Shown here: positions 26,523 to 33,496 of the stretch, in pieces
How the letters are laid out: every line of letters starts with the position of its first letter
How positions within the stretch are numbered: the stretch's first letter is position 1
From: UMGS172 sp964424555
GTDB lineage: Bacteria; Bacillota; Clostridia; Oscillospirales; Acutalibacteraceae
DNA length: 64,000 nt
Assembly: GCA_964424555.1 (NCBI GenBank)
Contig: CAYRIX010000003.1
Location: 34,576 to 98,575 of the forward strand
Direction: 5' to 3'
Notes under the pieces: model-generated
The model's input: only the letters and a program-made list of their open reading frames with translations
Database searches by the model: none
What the model was told of the DNA's origin: nothing
Program-made: the position numbers and the translations under genes

Positions 26523-27283
26523 AGATAGCTGTATTCACGGGTGCGTCCAGCGGAATGGGACGTGAGTTTGTCAGGCAGATATGTAACAAAGAAAAATTTG
26601 ACGAGGTGTGGGTAATAGCTCGCCGTCTTGAACGCTTAAAGGAGATAGAGGTCGAGCTTCAACAACCTGTCAGGTGTATCCCGATGGACCTGACAGATCC
26701 TAAGAGCTATGATGAGTACAAGGCTTTGCTTGAAGAGTACAAGCCTGAGGTCAAGGTATTGGTCAATGCCAGCGGTTACGGAAAATTTGCCGCATTCCAA
26801 GACATCCCGTTGGATGAGCAGTTAGGTATGATCGACCTTAACGACAAAGCTTTGGTTGCCGTCACCTATCTCACTCTGCCGTATCTTGTCAAGGGGTCAG
26901 AGGTCTATCAGGTGGATTCGTTATCCTCATTTCAGCCTGTGCCGTATATCGGTGTATACGGTGCCACTAAGGCCTTTGTTCTGTCCTTTACAAGAGCCGT
27001 TAATATGGAGCTTCGACATACAGGCATCAAAATGATGGCGGTATGCCCTGGATGGGTCAAAACAGAGTTCTTTGACCGTGCCGTAACCGACGAAAGTGTT
27101 ATTACCTATTATAATAAGTTTTTCACCTCACAAGAGGTGGTCACCCGTGCGCTAAGGGACATGAAAAAGGGCAAAGATGTGTCGGTCTGCGGATTTTCGA
27201 TCCGCGCTCAGGTGCTGTTGACCAAGCTTTTACCCCATCGACTGGTTATGAAAATCTGGCTTAAGCAGCAGGGGAAGAAATAG
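26519..27283 (+). CDS. Short-chain dehydrogenase/reductase
   Basis: The 254-residue protein has the SDR cofactor motif TGASSGMGREFV, VNASGYG, catalytic Ser in DSLSSFQPVP and YGATK (Tyr and Lys of the YxxxK pair). Arg residues after the first glycine-rich loop (ARRLERL) suggest NADP(H) preference, an inference. The start overlaps the mnmG stop (ATGA), so it is translationally coupled, but a link to tRNA modification is not expected from the family. The substrate is unknown. Confidence 0.88.
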   Translation: MKIAVFTGASSGMGREFVRQICNKEKFDEVWVIARRLERLKEIEVELQQPVRCIPMDLTDPKSYDEYKALLEEYKPEVKVLVNASGYGKFAAFQDIPLDEQLGMIDLNDKALVAVTYLTLPYLVKGSEVYQVDSLSSFQPVPYIGVYGATKAFVLSFTRAVNMELRHTGIKMMAVCPGWVKTEFFDRAVTDESVITYYNKFFTSQEVVTRALRDMKKGKDVSVCGFSIRAQVLLTKLLPHRLVMKIWLKQQGKK

Positions 27284-27325
27284 GTAAGATGTAAGATGTA
27301 AGAAGTAAGATGTAAGATGTAAAAA
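27284..27325 (+). repeat. Tandem heptamer repeat GTAAGAT after the dehydrogenase gene
   Basis: Six head-to-tail 7-base units begin at 27284: GTAAGAT, GTAAGAT, GTAAGAA, GTAAGAT, GTAAGAT, GTAAAAA. They start right behind the dehydrogenase stop codon and run into the convergent mazF terminator. The unit number may vary between strains. Confidence 0.85.
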
Positions 27326-27349
27326 TAAAGGGCGGTTTAAAAACCGCCC
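27321..27349 (-). terminator. Terminator overlapping the mazF stop codon
   Basis: On the minus strand GGGCGGTTT and AAACCGCCC (27330-27349) form a 9-bp stem followed by TTTATTTTT. The mazF stop codon (27337-27339) lies inside the hairpin. Confidence 0.75.
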
Positions 27350-27687
27350 AGGCCAAAGCTTACAGATAAAGCTTTGTCGATCTTATTCATTGCGCTCGTA
27401 TCAAGACTGCCCATTTTTTCCTTAAGCCTCTGCTTGTCTATGGTACGCACCTGTTCCAAAAGGACTATCGAATCCTTGGAAAGTCCGCAACCGTCGGCAT
27501 CGACCTTGATGTGGGTAGGCAGGTTGGTCTTGTCACGCTGGCTGGTGATGGCAGCCGCTATGACTGTCGGGCTGAATTTGTTTCCAACGTCGTTTTGAAC
27601 GATAAGTACGGGTCTTACTCCGCCCTGCTCCGAGCCGATAACGGGACTAAGGTCTGCGTAATAAATATCGCCTCTTTTAACTGTCAC
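27337..27687 (-). CDS. mazF: MazF/PemK-type endoribonuclease (EndoA-like), without adjacent antitoxin
   Basis: The family cleaves mRNA at short specific sequences. The 116-residue product has the typical start VKRGDIYYADLSPVIGSEQGG with the catalytic Arg in GGVRPVLIVQND, and the conserved ITSQRDKTNLPTH segment. The length matches B. subtilis EndoA. No MazE-like gene lies upstream in this orientation: 27688-27964 holds no supported CDS. The antitoxin is encoded elsewhere or absent. Confidence 0.92.
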   Translation of the reverse strand: MTVKRGDIYYADLSPVIGSEQGGVRPVLIVQNDVGNKFSPTVIAAAITSQRDKTNLPTHIKVDADGCGLSKDSIVLLEQVRTIDKQRLKEKMGSLDTSAMNKIDKALSVSFGLGGF

Positions 27688-27964
27688 TTGGTTTCACTCT
27701 CCTGAATGGGTTAAATCGTTTGCTGACATTTTTATTTTTACCTGTACTTCAGGGTTTTAGTCTTTAAATTTTGTTTAATACATTCTATGCAGTAATTTTT
27801 TTGCCGACACACCTGTCCTACGCTCAAAAAATTTGTCTCCAAAATGTCTTGTTTGGTATGATTTGTAATTATTTTGGTGAATTTTGAAAAATCGCCGTTG
27901 CAATTATCCTGAGTTTAGGATAGAATGAATATGTATGAGAATATGAAAAAGGATGTTGGGTTTA

Positions 27965-28642
27965 GTGAAAAAGCTGTTTTCGGACGAGATATACGACATA
28001 GCTGCCTATGAAGGCGGCTTTATGACGGTTTACCGCCGTAGCGAGATAGAAGATAAAATAGTTGTCTCCTATAAATCGGTCAACCTTGAGAACGGTGCCG
28101 TTGCTCCAAGAACAAAGGCTGATTATGACTTTATTAAATTTGGCGAAAAAACCGCCAATATCGAACTGACTCCGAGCGAAAGCATCACTTGTAGTACAGC
28201 CAAGCTTTCAAACGGCAACATGTTTATTGTTACCAAAAACGGCGATGCGAAGATATTGGACACCGAGGGCTTTGTTGAATGGCAGGGCGTTATAAGATAT
28301 AAGGAGTGCGGCCCCGCTTCGGTGGCTCATGACGGTCATACTTTATGGGCTTCGTTCCCTGACCGAAATGCGTTGATACGCTTTAATCTTCGTACCATGC
28401 GTGAGGAGCTTCGTATAGGAGGCTCAAATGATTCTTCGTTTGCAGGTCCTGCAGGACTTTGGATAAACCAACCCGAGGGTCAGTTGGTGGTTTGTAACAC
28501 CAAGGCCAATAATATCCTCGAGGTCAACATGAAGACCTATACCGTTCGTGAACGTGCCGCCTTTGATGAGCCTGTGCACAGATATCTGAGAATTGACGGC
28601 AAGGAGTTTGCCGTGCTGGATTCGGGACTTTATTTGCTTTGA
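27965..28642 (+). CDS. Unknown protein with possible beta-propeller repeats
   Basis: The start is uncertain: GTG 27965, with AAAGGAT about ten bases upstream, is preferred over ATG 27953, which overlaps that site. The 225-residue product has repeated strand-turn blocks such as LSNGNMFIVTKNGDAKILD, HDGHTLWASFPDRNALIRF and PEGQLVVCNTKANNILEV, which resemble blades of an NHL/WD-type propeller. There is no signal peptide. I do not recognise the family and infer only a binding or scaffold role. Confidence 0.65.
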   Translation: MKKLFSDEIYDIAAYEGGFMTVYRRSEIEDKIVVSYKSVNLENGAVAPRTKADYDFIKFGEKTANIELTPSESITCSTAKLSNGNMFIVTKNGDAKILDTEGFVEWQGVIRYKECGPASVAHDGHTLWASFPDRNALIRFNLRTMREELRIGGSNDSSFAGPAGLWINQPEGQLVVCNTKANNILEVNMKTYTVRERAAFDEPVHRYLRIDGKEFAVLDSGLYLL

Positions 28643-28655
28643 TATTCTGAAATTT

Positions 28656-28694
28656 CACCCGTCGGAAGCCCTGACTTTCGACGGGTGTTTTTTT
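28656..28694 (+). terminator. Terminator after the propeller-like gene
   Basis: CACCCGTCG (28656-28664) and CGACGGGTG (28679-28687) enclose a 14-base loop; a run of T follows. It reaches the end of the convergent sigma-like gene and may serve both. Confidence 0.8.
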
Positions 28695-29004
28695 ACTCTT
28701 GGCTCCATATCGGATACAGTCCGTATTGGAGTGCGCTTTTCAACCTGTCTCTGGCACGGCTCAGATGACGTGAAACCGTCGATTTGGAAAGCTTATATTT
28801 ACATGCAATGGCGGTCATGGTCAAGCCGTTGAAGTAGTATTCGGTTACCATCACCCGTTGGCGCTCGGTGAGCTCTGAATCCATTGCCCGTGACAAAGCG
28901 GCCCGCATTACGGAAAGCTGCTTTGAATTTGTCTCACGTTCAAAAATATCGGAGGGCGGCAAACGGTCTCCGAATATTTCAAGGCTGAAGGTCGTTCTGT
29001 TCAT
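28693..29004 (-). CDS. Sigma-70 region 4-like DNA-binding protein
   Basis: The 103-residue protein has a C-terminal helix-turn-helix typical of sigma region 4: LTERQRVMVTEYYFNGLTMT, then AIACKYKLSKSTVSRHLSRA and RDRLKSAL. There is no sigma region 2, so it is not a full sigma factor; it may be a transcription activator or a partial sigma partner. AAGGAG lies eight bases before ATG 29004. The first 26 bases overlap the end of the coiled-coil gene, implying co-translation. Confidence 0.78.
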   Translation of the reverse strand: MNRTTFSLEIFGDRLPPSDIFERETNSKQLSVMRAALSRAMDSELTERQRVMVTEYYFNGLTMTAIACKYKLSKSTVSRHLSRARDRLKSALQYGLYPIWSQE

Positions 29005-29212
29005 TGTGTGGTTCTCCTTTTTTGTAGTTTTTCAGCAGCGCTGCGTAACGACGGCATTCGGCTGCATCGGTATAAAGCGAAAATATTCGACGTTTCATAA
29101 CTATCAATTCGTTTCCCTTGACGAGCTTGAGCTTGCTGTTTAGCTTGTGTATGCGCTCGATCAGAATATCGGACTGACGTTGGTATTGTTCGCCTAATTG
29201 CTTAAGATCCAT
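28979..29212 (-). CDS. Small coiled-coil protein coupled to the sigma-like gene
   Basis: The start ATG 29212 follows AAAGGAGG, giving 77 residues. The sequence is charged and helical (LGEQYQRQSDILIERIHKLN, SKLKLVKGNELIVMKRRI), consistent with a coiled coil. It has no enzyme motif. The overlap with the sigma-like gene suggests the two proteins work together, perhaps as regulator and cofactor; this is inference. Confidence 0.65.
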   Translation of the reverse strand: MDLKQLGEQYQRQSDILIERIHKLNSKLKLVKGNELIVMKRRIFSLYTDAAECRRYAALLKNYKKGEPHNEQNDLQP

Positions 29213-29336
29213 AGCTTCCTCCTTTAGGTGTCTATAAAATATCGTCTGAAGAGTTGCCATTTTATCCCAAACGCCTCAGATGTCTAAAATGTTAGCACGA
29301 ACCATGTAGAAAATCAAGGAAATAATGTCGAAAATC

Positions 29337-29349
29337 ACACATTTCGTGT
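29337..29349 (+). promoter_or_regulatory. Second operator-like site for the XRE regulator
   Basis: ACACATTTCGTGT differs in two positions from the perfect palindrome ACACGATTCGTGT at 29422-29434. The two sites lie 85 bases apart between the divergent coiled-coil and XRE genes. Confidence 0.4.
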
Positions 29350-29411
29350 AAATATATAATAGTTGCACCAACGTTTCTGCAACATTTATAAGAAAATGTT
29401 TAATTCAATAG

Positions 29412-29440
29412 TTGAAATACCACACGATTCGTGTTATATT
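29412..29440 (+). promoter_or_regulatory. XRE gene promoter with internal palindromic operator
   Basis: TTGAAA (29412-29417), 17 bases, TATATT (29435-29440). The palindrome ACACGA-T-TCGTGT (29422-29434) fills the spacer exactly, as expected for autoregulation by the downstream HTH protein. Confidence 0.55.
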
Positions 29441-29495
29441 AATAGCGTATCGATTTCTAAAAAGCGATCTTACCGACCGCAGAACGGAGGGTTGT

Positions 29496-29888
29496 ATGAA
29501 AACCGTCGGAGAAACCATCCGAATACATAGAATATCAGCAGGAATGACGCAGGGAGAGCTGGCCTTAAAACTGGGGGTGTCCACAAGTACCGTAGGTATG
29601 TACGAGCAGGGCAGACGTGCGCCTAATAATGCTATGATACTTAAGATATGCCGTCTTTTTGACATATCGGCCGACAATCTTTTGGGTGTACCCGAGCACC
29701 CTTGCGAGGCGGCTGATATCATAAAAGAAATGACCGACCGCATTCGTCATAACAACGGAGTGCTGCTTAACGGGTTGCCGATAAGCGTTGAGGACAGGAA
29801 TAATTTGTTGAATGCCATCGAGGTTGCGGTGCAGGTTGCAATGTCTAAAAAGCGCTCGATTAAGGTTGACAGCCAAGGAAACTGCTGA
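29496..29888 (+). CDS. XRE-family transcriptional regulator
   Basis: The 130-residue protein has an N-terminal Cro/C1 domain (IRIHRISAGMTQGELALKLG, STSTVGMYEQGRRAPNNAM, ICRLFDISADNLLGV) and a helical tail that could mediate dimerisation or ligand sensing. ATG 29496 follows CGGAGGG. It probably controls its own promoter and perhaps the divergent sigma-like pair through the ACACGATTCGTGT sites. Confidence 0.88.
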   Translation: MKTVGETIRIHRISAGMTQGELALKLGVSTSTVGMYEQGRRAPNNAMILKICRLFDISADNLLGVPEHPCEAADIIKEMTDRIRHNNGVLLNGLPISVEDRNNLLNAIEVAVQVAMSKKRSIKVDSQGNC

Positions 29889-29977
29889 TGCAAACGGCAG
29901 CAAATGTGCCGCAAGAGAATTTCAACCACAATATGCGGTGCAAATTTAAAAACTTTGAAAAAGACTGAAAATTTGTG

Positions 29978-30007
29978 TTGACATCAGAGTGGGGTTTGAG
30001 GTATAAT
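29978..30007 (+). promoter_or_regulatory. Promoter of rpmH
   Basis: TTGACA (29978-29983), 18 bases, TATAAT (30002-30007), both hexamers at consensus, ahead of the ribosomal protein gene. Confidence 0.75.
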
Positions 30008-30086
30008 TCTAACTTGATAGGTTATGTCCGTAATTGTTTTTATTTGTTACGGAATCGGCCACGTACCCATAAAGGAGGTTAGAAAA

Positions 30087-30221
30087 ATGAAAAGAACTTA
30101 TCAGCCCAAGAAGCTTCATCGCATGAAAGAGCATGGCTTCCGCAAGAGAATGTCTACTGCTAACGGACGCAAGGTACTTGCTCGTCGCAGAGCAAAGGGC
30201 AGACAGAGCCTTACCTACTAA
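30087..30221 (+). CDS. rpmH: 50S ribosomal protein L34
   Basis: The 44-residue protein is the standard L34 (MKRTYQPKKLHRMKEHGFRK, ending LARRRAKGRQSLTY). AAAGGAGG precedes ATG 30087. In most bacteria dnaA lies divergently upstream; here an XRE gene occupies that position, so the usual origin-proximal arrangement is altered. Confidence 0.97.
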   Translation: MKRTYQPKKLHRMKEHGFRKRMSTANGRKVLARRRAKGRQSLTY

Positions 30222-30235
30222 TAATGATTATAGAA

Positions 30236-30269
30236 TGTCGAAATAGTGCGTCGACGCACTATTTCGACA
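30236..30269 (+). repeat. Perfect 34-bp palindrome between rpmH and rnpA
   Basis: The arms TGTCGAAATAGTGCG and CGCACTATTTCGACA flank a self-complementary TCGA, so all 34 bases are a perfect palindrome. No T tract follows, so a plain terminator is unlikely. As RNA it would form a 15-bp stem with a tetraloop, a possible processing or attenuation element; as DNA it could bind a dimeric protein. Confidence 0.85.
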
Positions 30270-30396
30270 ATAGGTTCAGGCTTTACCGATTTTGAAGTGA
30301 GGCTTGACCGTAATCATTATGAAAGGTCACTTATGTGGCCTTTGTTGCCACGCATTCGAAAAGATTGCGTAGAAGTTAAGAAACGGAAGGGTGACC

Positions 30397-30744
30397 ATGG
30401 AATCCCTGAAGCTTAATCTCAATAAGGATTTCAGGCGTCTTTACGGCAGAGGAAAGTCACAGGTGCACCCTCTGCTGGTAACTTACATTATCCACAACCG
30501 ACGCGGTGTTATCCGCTACGGCATTACGACGGGCAAAAAGGTCGGCGGTGCCGTCCAGCGCAACCGTGCACGTCGGGTTATCGAGGCGGCCATGCGTGAG
30601 TGCGTAAAGCACGTCAACTGTGAGGGTGCCGACATCGTGTTTGTGGCTCGTTCGAAAACAGGGCTTGCCAAGAGCTATAATGTGCAGGCCGTCATGAAAA
30701 AGCATTTTAAAGCTGGCGGACTTATTCCGCAATCTGAGCAATGA
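30397..30744 (+). CDS. rnpA: Ribonuclease P protein component
   Basis: RnpA assists the catalytic RNase P RNA in 5' maturation of tRNA. The 115-residue product has the family RNR signature in VGGAVQRNRARRVIEAAMRE and DIVFVARSKTGL. A GTG at 30391 is possible, but GGAAGG fits ATG 30397. The stop overlaps the start of yidD by 4 bases. Confidence 0.95.
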   Translation: MESLKLNLNKDFRRLYGRGKSQVHPLLVTYIIHNRRGVIRYGITTGKKVGGAVQRNRARRVIEAAMRECVKHVNCEGADIVFVARSKTGLAKSYNVQAVMKKHFKAGGLIPQSEQ

Positions 30745-31019
30745 AGTACATTTTTATTGCGCTTATAAGATTTTATCAGAAATTCATATCGCCGCTCAAG
30801 CCCTCCTGCTGTCGGTTTACGCCGACGTGCTCCCAATATGCTGTTGAAGCGTTCAGGGAAAGAGGAGCCATCATAGGCTTTGGACTTACCGTGTGGCGGA
30901 TATGTCGGTGTAATCCCGCTTGTAAAGGCGGATACGATCCGGTGCCTTTAAGAAAGAAAAAGGCGAAGAAAAATAAAGATACAGAATATTTATCCGACAA
31001 GATAAACGGTCGGAAGTAA
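30741..31019 (+). CDS. yidD: Membrane protein insertion efficiency factor
   Basis: The 92-residue YidD has an amphipathic N-terminus (FIALIRFYQKFISPLKPSCC), the conserved Cys-rich RFTPTCSQYAVEAF and RCNPACKGGYDPVP, and a Lys-rich tail. It sits between rnpA and yidC, as in most bacteria, where it helps YidC-dependent membrane insertion. Confidence 0.94.
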   Translation: MKYIFIALIRFYQKFISPLKPSCCRFTPTCSQYAVEAFRERGAIIGFGLTVWRICRCNPACKGGYDPVPLRKKKAKKNKDTEYLSDKINGRK

Positions 31020-31029
31020 GGGAATTGCT

Positions 31030-32184
31030 ATGGATTTTATCAGTAAGCCGATGGGCTGGATTCTTGCCCAGTTGAGCAACCTGTTTGCCGATAACTTTGC
31101 GGTATCGGTATTGGTGTTCACAATTCTTGTCAACATCATTATGTTGCCTCTCACATTAAAATCGCAGAAATCAACCGCCAAGCAGGCCAAGGTCAAGCAC
31201 AAGCTCGACGCTTTAAAAAAGAAGTACGGAGACGACCGTCAGAAGTACAGTCAGGCCATGCAGGAGGTTTACAATAAGGAGGGTATCTCCATGGGCGGCG
31301 GATGTTTGCCCATGATAGTCAGACTTATTGTTATGATGGGTGTTTATTACGCCATCGTCAGCCCGTTTACTTATGTTGTCAATATCGATAAGACCGCTAT
31401 CAACTCAGCCTCTGAGTGGTCAGCTTATGTCCGTGTTGTCGAAAGCAACAAGGTTACCGAAGCTGATTGGACCGCTTTAGGACTTGAAGAGCGAGTAAAG
31501 GATGCGGATATTGTTGCTGCTGCTGAAAAGTACGGTGACAACGACGCCACCTACTACGCAAAGCTTTCCATAGTTGATAAGGTCAGTGCAGCCAAGGATG
31601 TCAAGGATGATACTGCCGAGGCACGTGTTCAGAAGCTTATTTCCGAGAAAAGGATCACCCGTGAGGTTGAGATAGCAAGCTATCTTAACAGCAAGGATGC
31701 AACCAATTACAAGCCGATCGTTGCGGATGTATTTACTGTCAACGGCGGTGACATCAACAAGATCGATACTATTAATTTCGACCTTTTCGGAATCGACTTA
31801 AGAGGAACACCCAATTTTTCATGGAACTTTAAAAACTTTGAAGCCAACTGGCTTATACCCATTGCATCGTTCCTGTCTGCCGTTATAACAGGTGTTATTT
31901 CTCAGCGCATTCAGAAAAAGGCCAATCCCGAAGCTCCAAATATGATGGCCATGATGCTGCTCATGCCGCTTATGTCACTTTGGATAGCCTTTGGCTTCCC
32001 CTGTGCAGTCGGCTTCTATTGGGCATGCTCCAGCCTTGTATCCGGTGCCGTGCAGATAGTATCGCAGAGGTTCTATGGTCCTGCAGTTATCAACGCAAGA
32101 GAGCAGGCTAAGGCAATAGTTCTCAAGGCCGAGCAGGAAAAGGAAAGAATGGCAAGGATTGACAGTGCCGCTGACGCTGAATAA
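31030..32184 (+). CDS. yidC: Membrane protein insertase YidC/SpoIIIJ
   Basis: YidC inserts membrane proteins with or without the Sec translocon. The 384-residue protein has transmembrane segments at the N-terminus, after GGGCLPMIVR and in the region ANWLIPIASFLSAVITGVIS to VGFYWACSSL. A long polar, probably extracytoplasmic loop of about 140 residues (roughly 125-265) is unusual for a Gram-positive SpoIIIJ. There is no lipobox Cys at the N-terminus. The coupled jag follows. Confidence 0.93.
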   Translation: MDFISKPMGWILAQLSNLFADNFAVSVLVFTILVNIIMLPLTLKSQKSTAKQAKVKHKLDALKKKYGDDRQKYSQAMQEVYNKEGISMGGGCLPMIVRLIVMMGVYYAIVSPFTYVVNIDKTAINSASEWSAYVRVVESNKVTEADWTALGLEERVKDADIVAAAEKYGDNDATYYAKLSIVDKVSAAKDVKDDTAEARVQKLISEKRITREVEIASYLNSKDATNYKPIVADVFTVNGGDINKIDTINFDLFGIDLRGTPNFSWNFKNFEANWLIPIASFLSAVITGVISQRIQKKANPEAPNMMAMMLLMPLMSLWIAFGFPCAVGFYWACSSLVSGAVQIVSQRFYGPAVINAREQAKAIVLKAEQEKERMARIDSAADAE

Positions 32185-32213
32185 TGCGGCATTTCCCCAA
32201 GGAGGATATAAAA

Positions 32214-33197
32214 TTGATTATAAAGGAAGCTATCGGCAAGGGCTCGACCGTTGAGGCCGCCCGTGAGGATGCCATTGCACAGCTCAGTGCCGGTTTAGAT
32301 GAAGAAGTACAGTTTGAGGTCGTTGCATTCCCCAAAAAGAAGGTGTTAGGTCTTTTCGGCGGAAGCGATGCAAAGGTCAGAGCCTATGTTGAAGGTCCTG
32401 ATGCTGCACCTAAAAAGGAAAAGCCTCAGAAGAACGATAATCGCAACAAGAAGAACGACCGCCGTGAAAAGCCTCAGCAGAAGAAGGCTGAAAAGGTTGA
32501 AAGGGCAGAAAAGGTCGAGAAAGCTCCCGAGGTCGCAAAGGCCGAGCCTCAGGGAATCCCCGCTTCAGAGGTGGATGTAAATTCTCAGGCAGGCAGAGCA
32601 TACCAATACCTCAAGACGGTGCTTAACAAGCTTGGCTGTGAGGATATAGACGCTACTATCTGTGATGTTGAGGGTGGCTCGAAGATAACCCTTAAGGGTG
32701 ACGATAAGCTCGGTGTCATAATCGGCCGACGTGGCGAGACCCTTGATGCATTGCAGTATCTCGCATCCTTGGTGGCCAACGAAAACGGTGGCGGTTATTA
32801 CCGCATTGTTATCGATATCGGCAATTACCGTGAGAAGCGTGAATCCACTCTCGAGGCTTTGGCTAAGAGAACAGCAGGTCAGGTGCTTCGCACAGGACGT
32901 AGCCGCTCTTTAGAGCCTATGAATCCTTATGAGAGACGCATAATCCATACCGCTGTTCAGAATATTGACGGTGTTGAGTCCACCTCTATAGGCGATGGTG
33001 CAAACCGACGTGTTGTCATTGTCCCCGAGGGCAAGCCGATTCGTCTGACCGATGACCGAAGAGGCTCTCGAGGCGGCAGAGATCGCCGTAACGGCGGCAA
33101 CCGCAACCGAACTGCCAGACCTGCCGCAACTGAGACTCCTGCAGTGCAGAAGCCCAAGGAGACCGACGGCACCAAGCTTTACGGTAAACTGAAATAA
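32214..33197 (+). CDS. jag: RNA-binding protein Jag/KhpB (SpoIIIJ-associated)
   Basis: Jag/KhpB is an RNA-binding regulator of envelope synthesis encoded next to YidC. The 327-residue product has an N-terminal Jag_N domain (KEAIGKGSTVEAAREDAIAQ), a long Lys/Glu-rich linker, a KH domain (IIGRRGETLDALQYLASLV) and an R3H domain (NPYERRIIHTAVQN). A low-complexity Arg/Gly/Asn tail follows. AAGGAGGA (32200-32207) sets the start at TTG 32214, although the frame opens at ATG 32184 overlapping yidC. Confidence 0.9.
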   Translation: MIIKEAIGKGSTVEAAREDAIAQLSAGLDEEVQFEVVAFPKKKVLGLFGGSDAKVRAYVEGPDAAPKKEKPQKNDNRNKKNDRREKPQQKKAEKVERAEKVEKAPEVAKAEPQGIPASEVDVNSQAGRAYQYLKTVLNKLGCEDIDATICDVEGGSKITLKGDDKLGVIIGRRGETLDALQYLASLVANENGGGYYRIVIDIGNYREKRESTLEALAKRTAGQVLRTGRSRSLEPMNPYERRIIHTAVQNIDGVESTSIGDGANRRVVIVPEGKPIRLTDDRRGSRGGRDRRNGGNRNRTARPAATETPAVQKPKETDGTKLYGKLK

Positions 33198-33243
33198 ATA
33201 TCGGCGCACGGAATCCGTCGCCTGAAGTCGACTTTGTTGACCG

Positions 33244-33285
33244 AAATGGATATGGTGTCCTATTAGTGCGCCGTATCCATTTTTG
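33244..33285 (+). terminator. Terminator after jag
   Basis: AAATGGATATGGTG (33244-33257) pairs with CGCCGTATCCATTT (33269-33282) with G-U pairs, followed by T residues. It separates the yidC-jag operon from the prfA operon. Confidence 0.7.
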
Positions 33286-33304
33286 CTTTGAAAGGAGTAA
33301 CCTG

Positions 33305-33496
33305 ATGGATGTGCGTGTAGGTGACAAGCTTATCATGAAAAAATCCCACCCGTGCGGTTGTAACAAATTTTCAGTGCTCCGCTCTGGGATGGATTTCAAG
33401 TTGAGATGTGACGGCTGCTCCCATGAGGTAATGCTGCCACGTGTAAAGGCCGAAAAAAACATAAAACAAATAATCAGGGATAAGAATAATGTTTGA
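33305..33496 (+). CDS. DUF951-type small protein
   Basis: This 63-residue protein matches the short DUF951 family, common in Firmicutes and often near ychF or prfA: VRVGDKLIMKKSHPCGCNKF followed by LRCDGCSHEVMLPR. Two CxC/CxxC pairs suggest zinc binding. ATG 33305 follows AAAGGAG. The last 8 bases overlap prfA, so the genes are coupled. Confidence 0.85.
   Translation: MDVRVGDKLIMKKSHPCGCNKFSVLRSGMDFKLRCDGCSHEVMLPRVKAEKNIKQIIRDKNNV

Noticed and set aside
30488..30496. TTATCCACA, a consensus DnaA box, near rpmH
   Set aside because: It lies inside rnpA codons, stands alone and could occur by chance in 64 kb; no box cluster, AT-rich unwinding region or dnaA gene is present.
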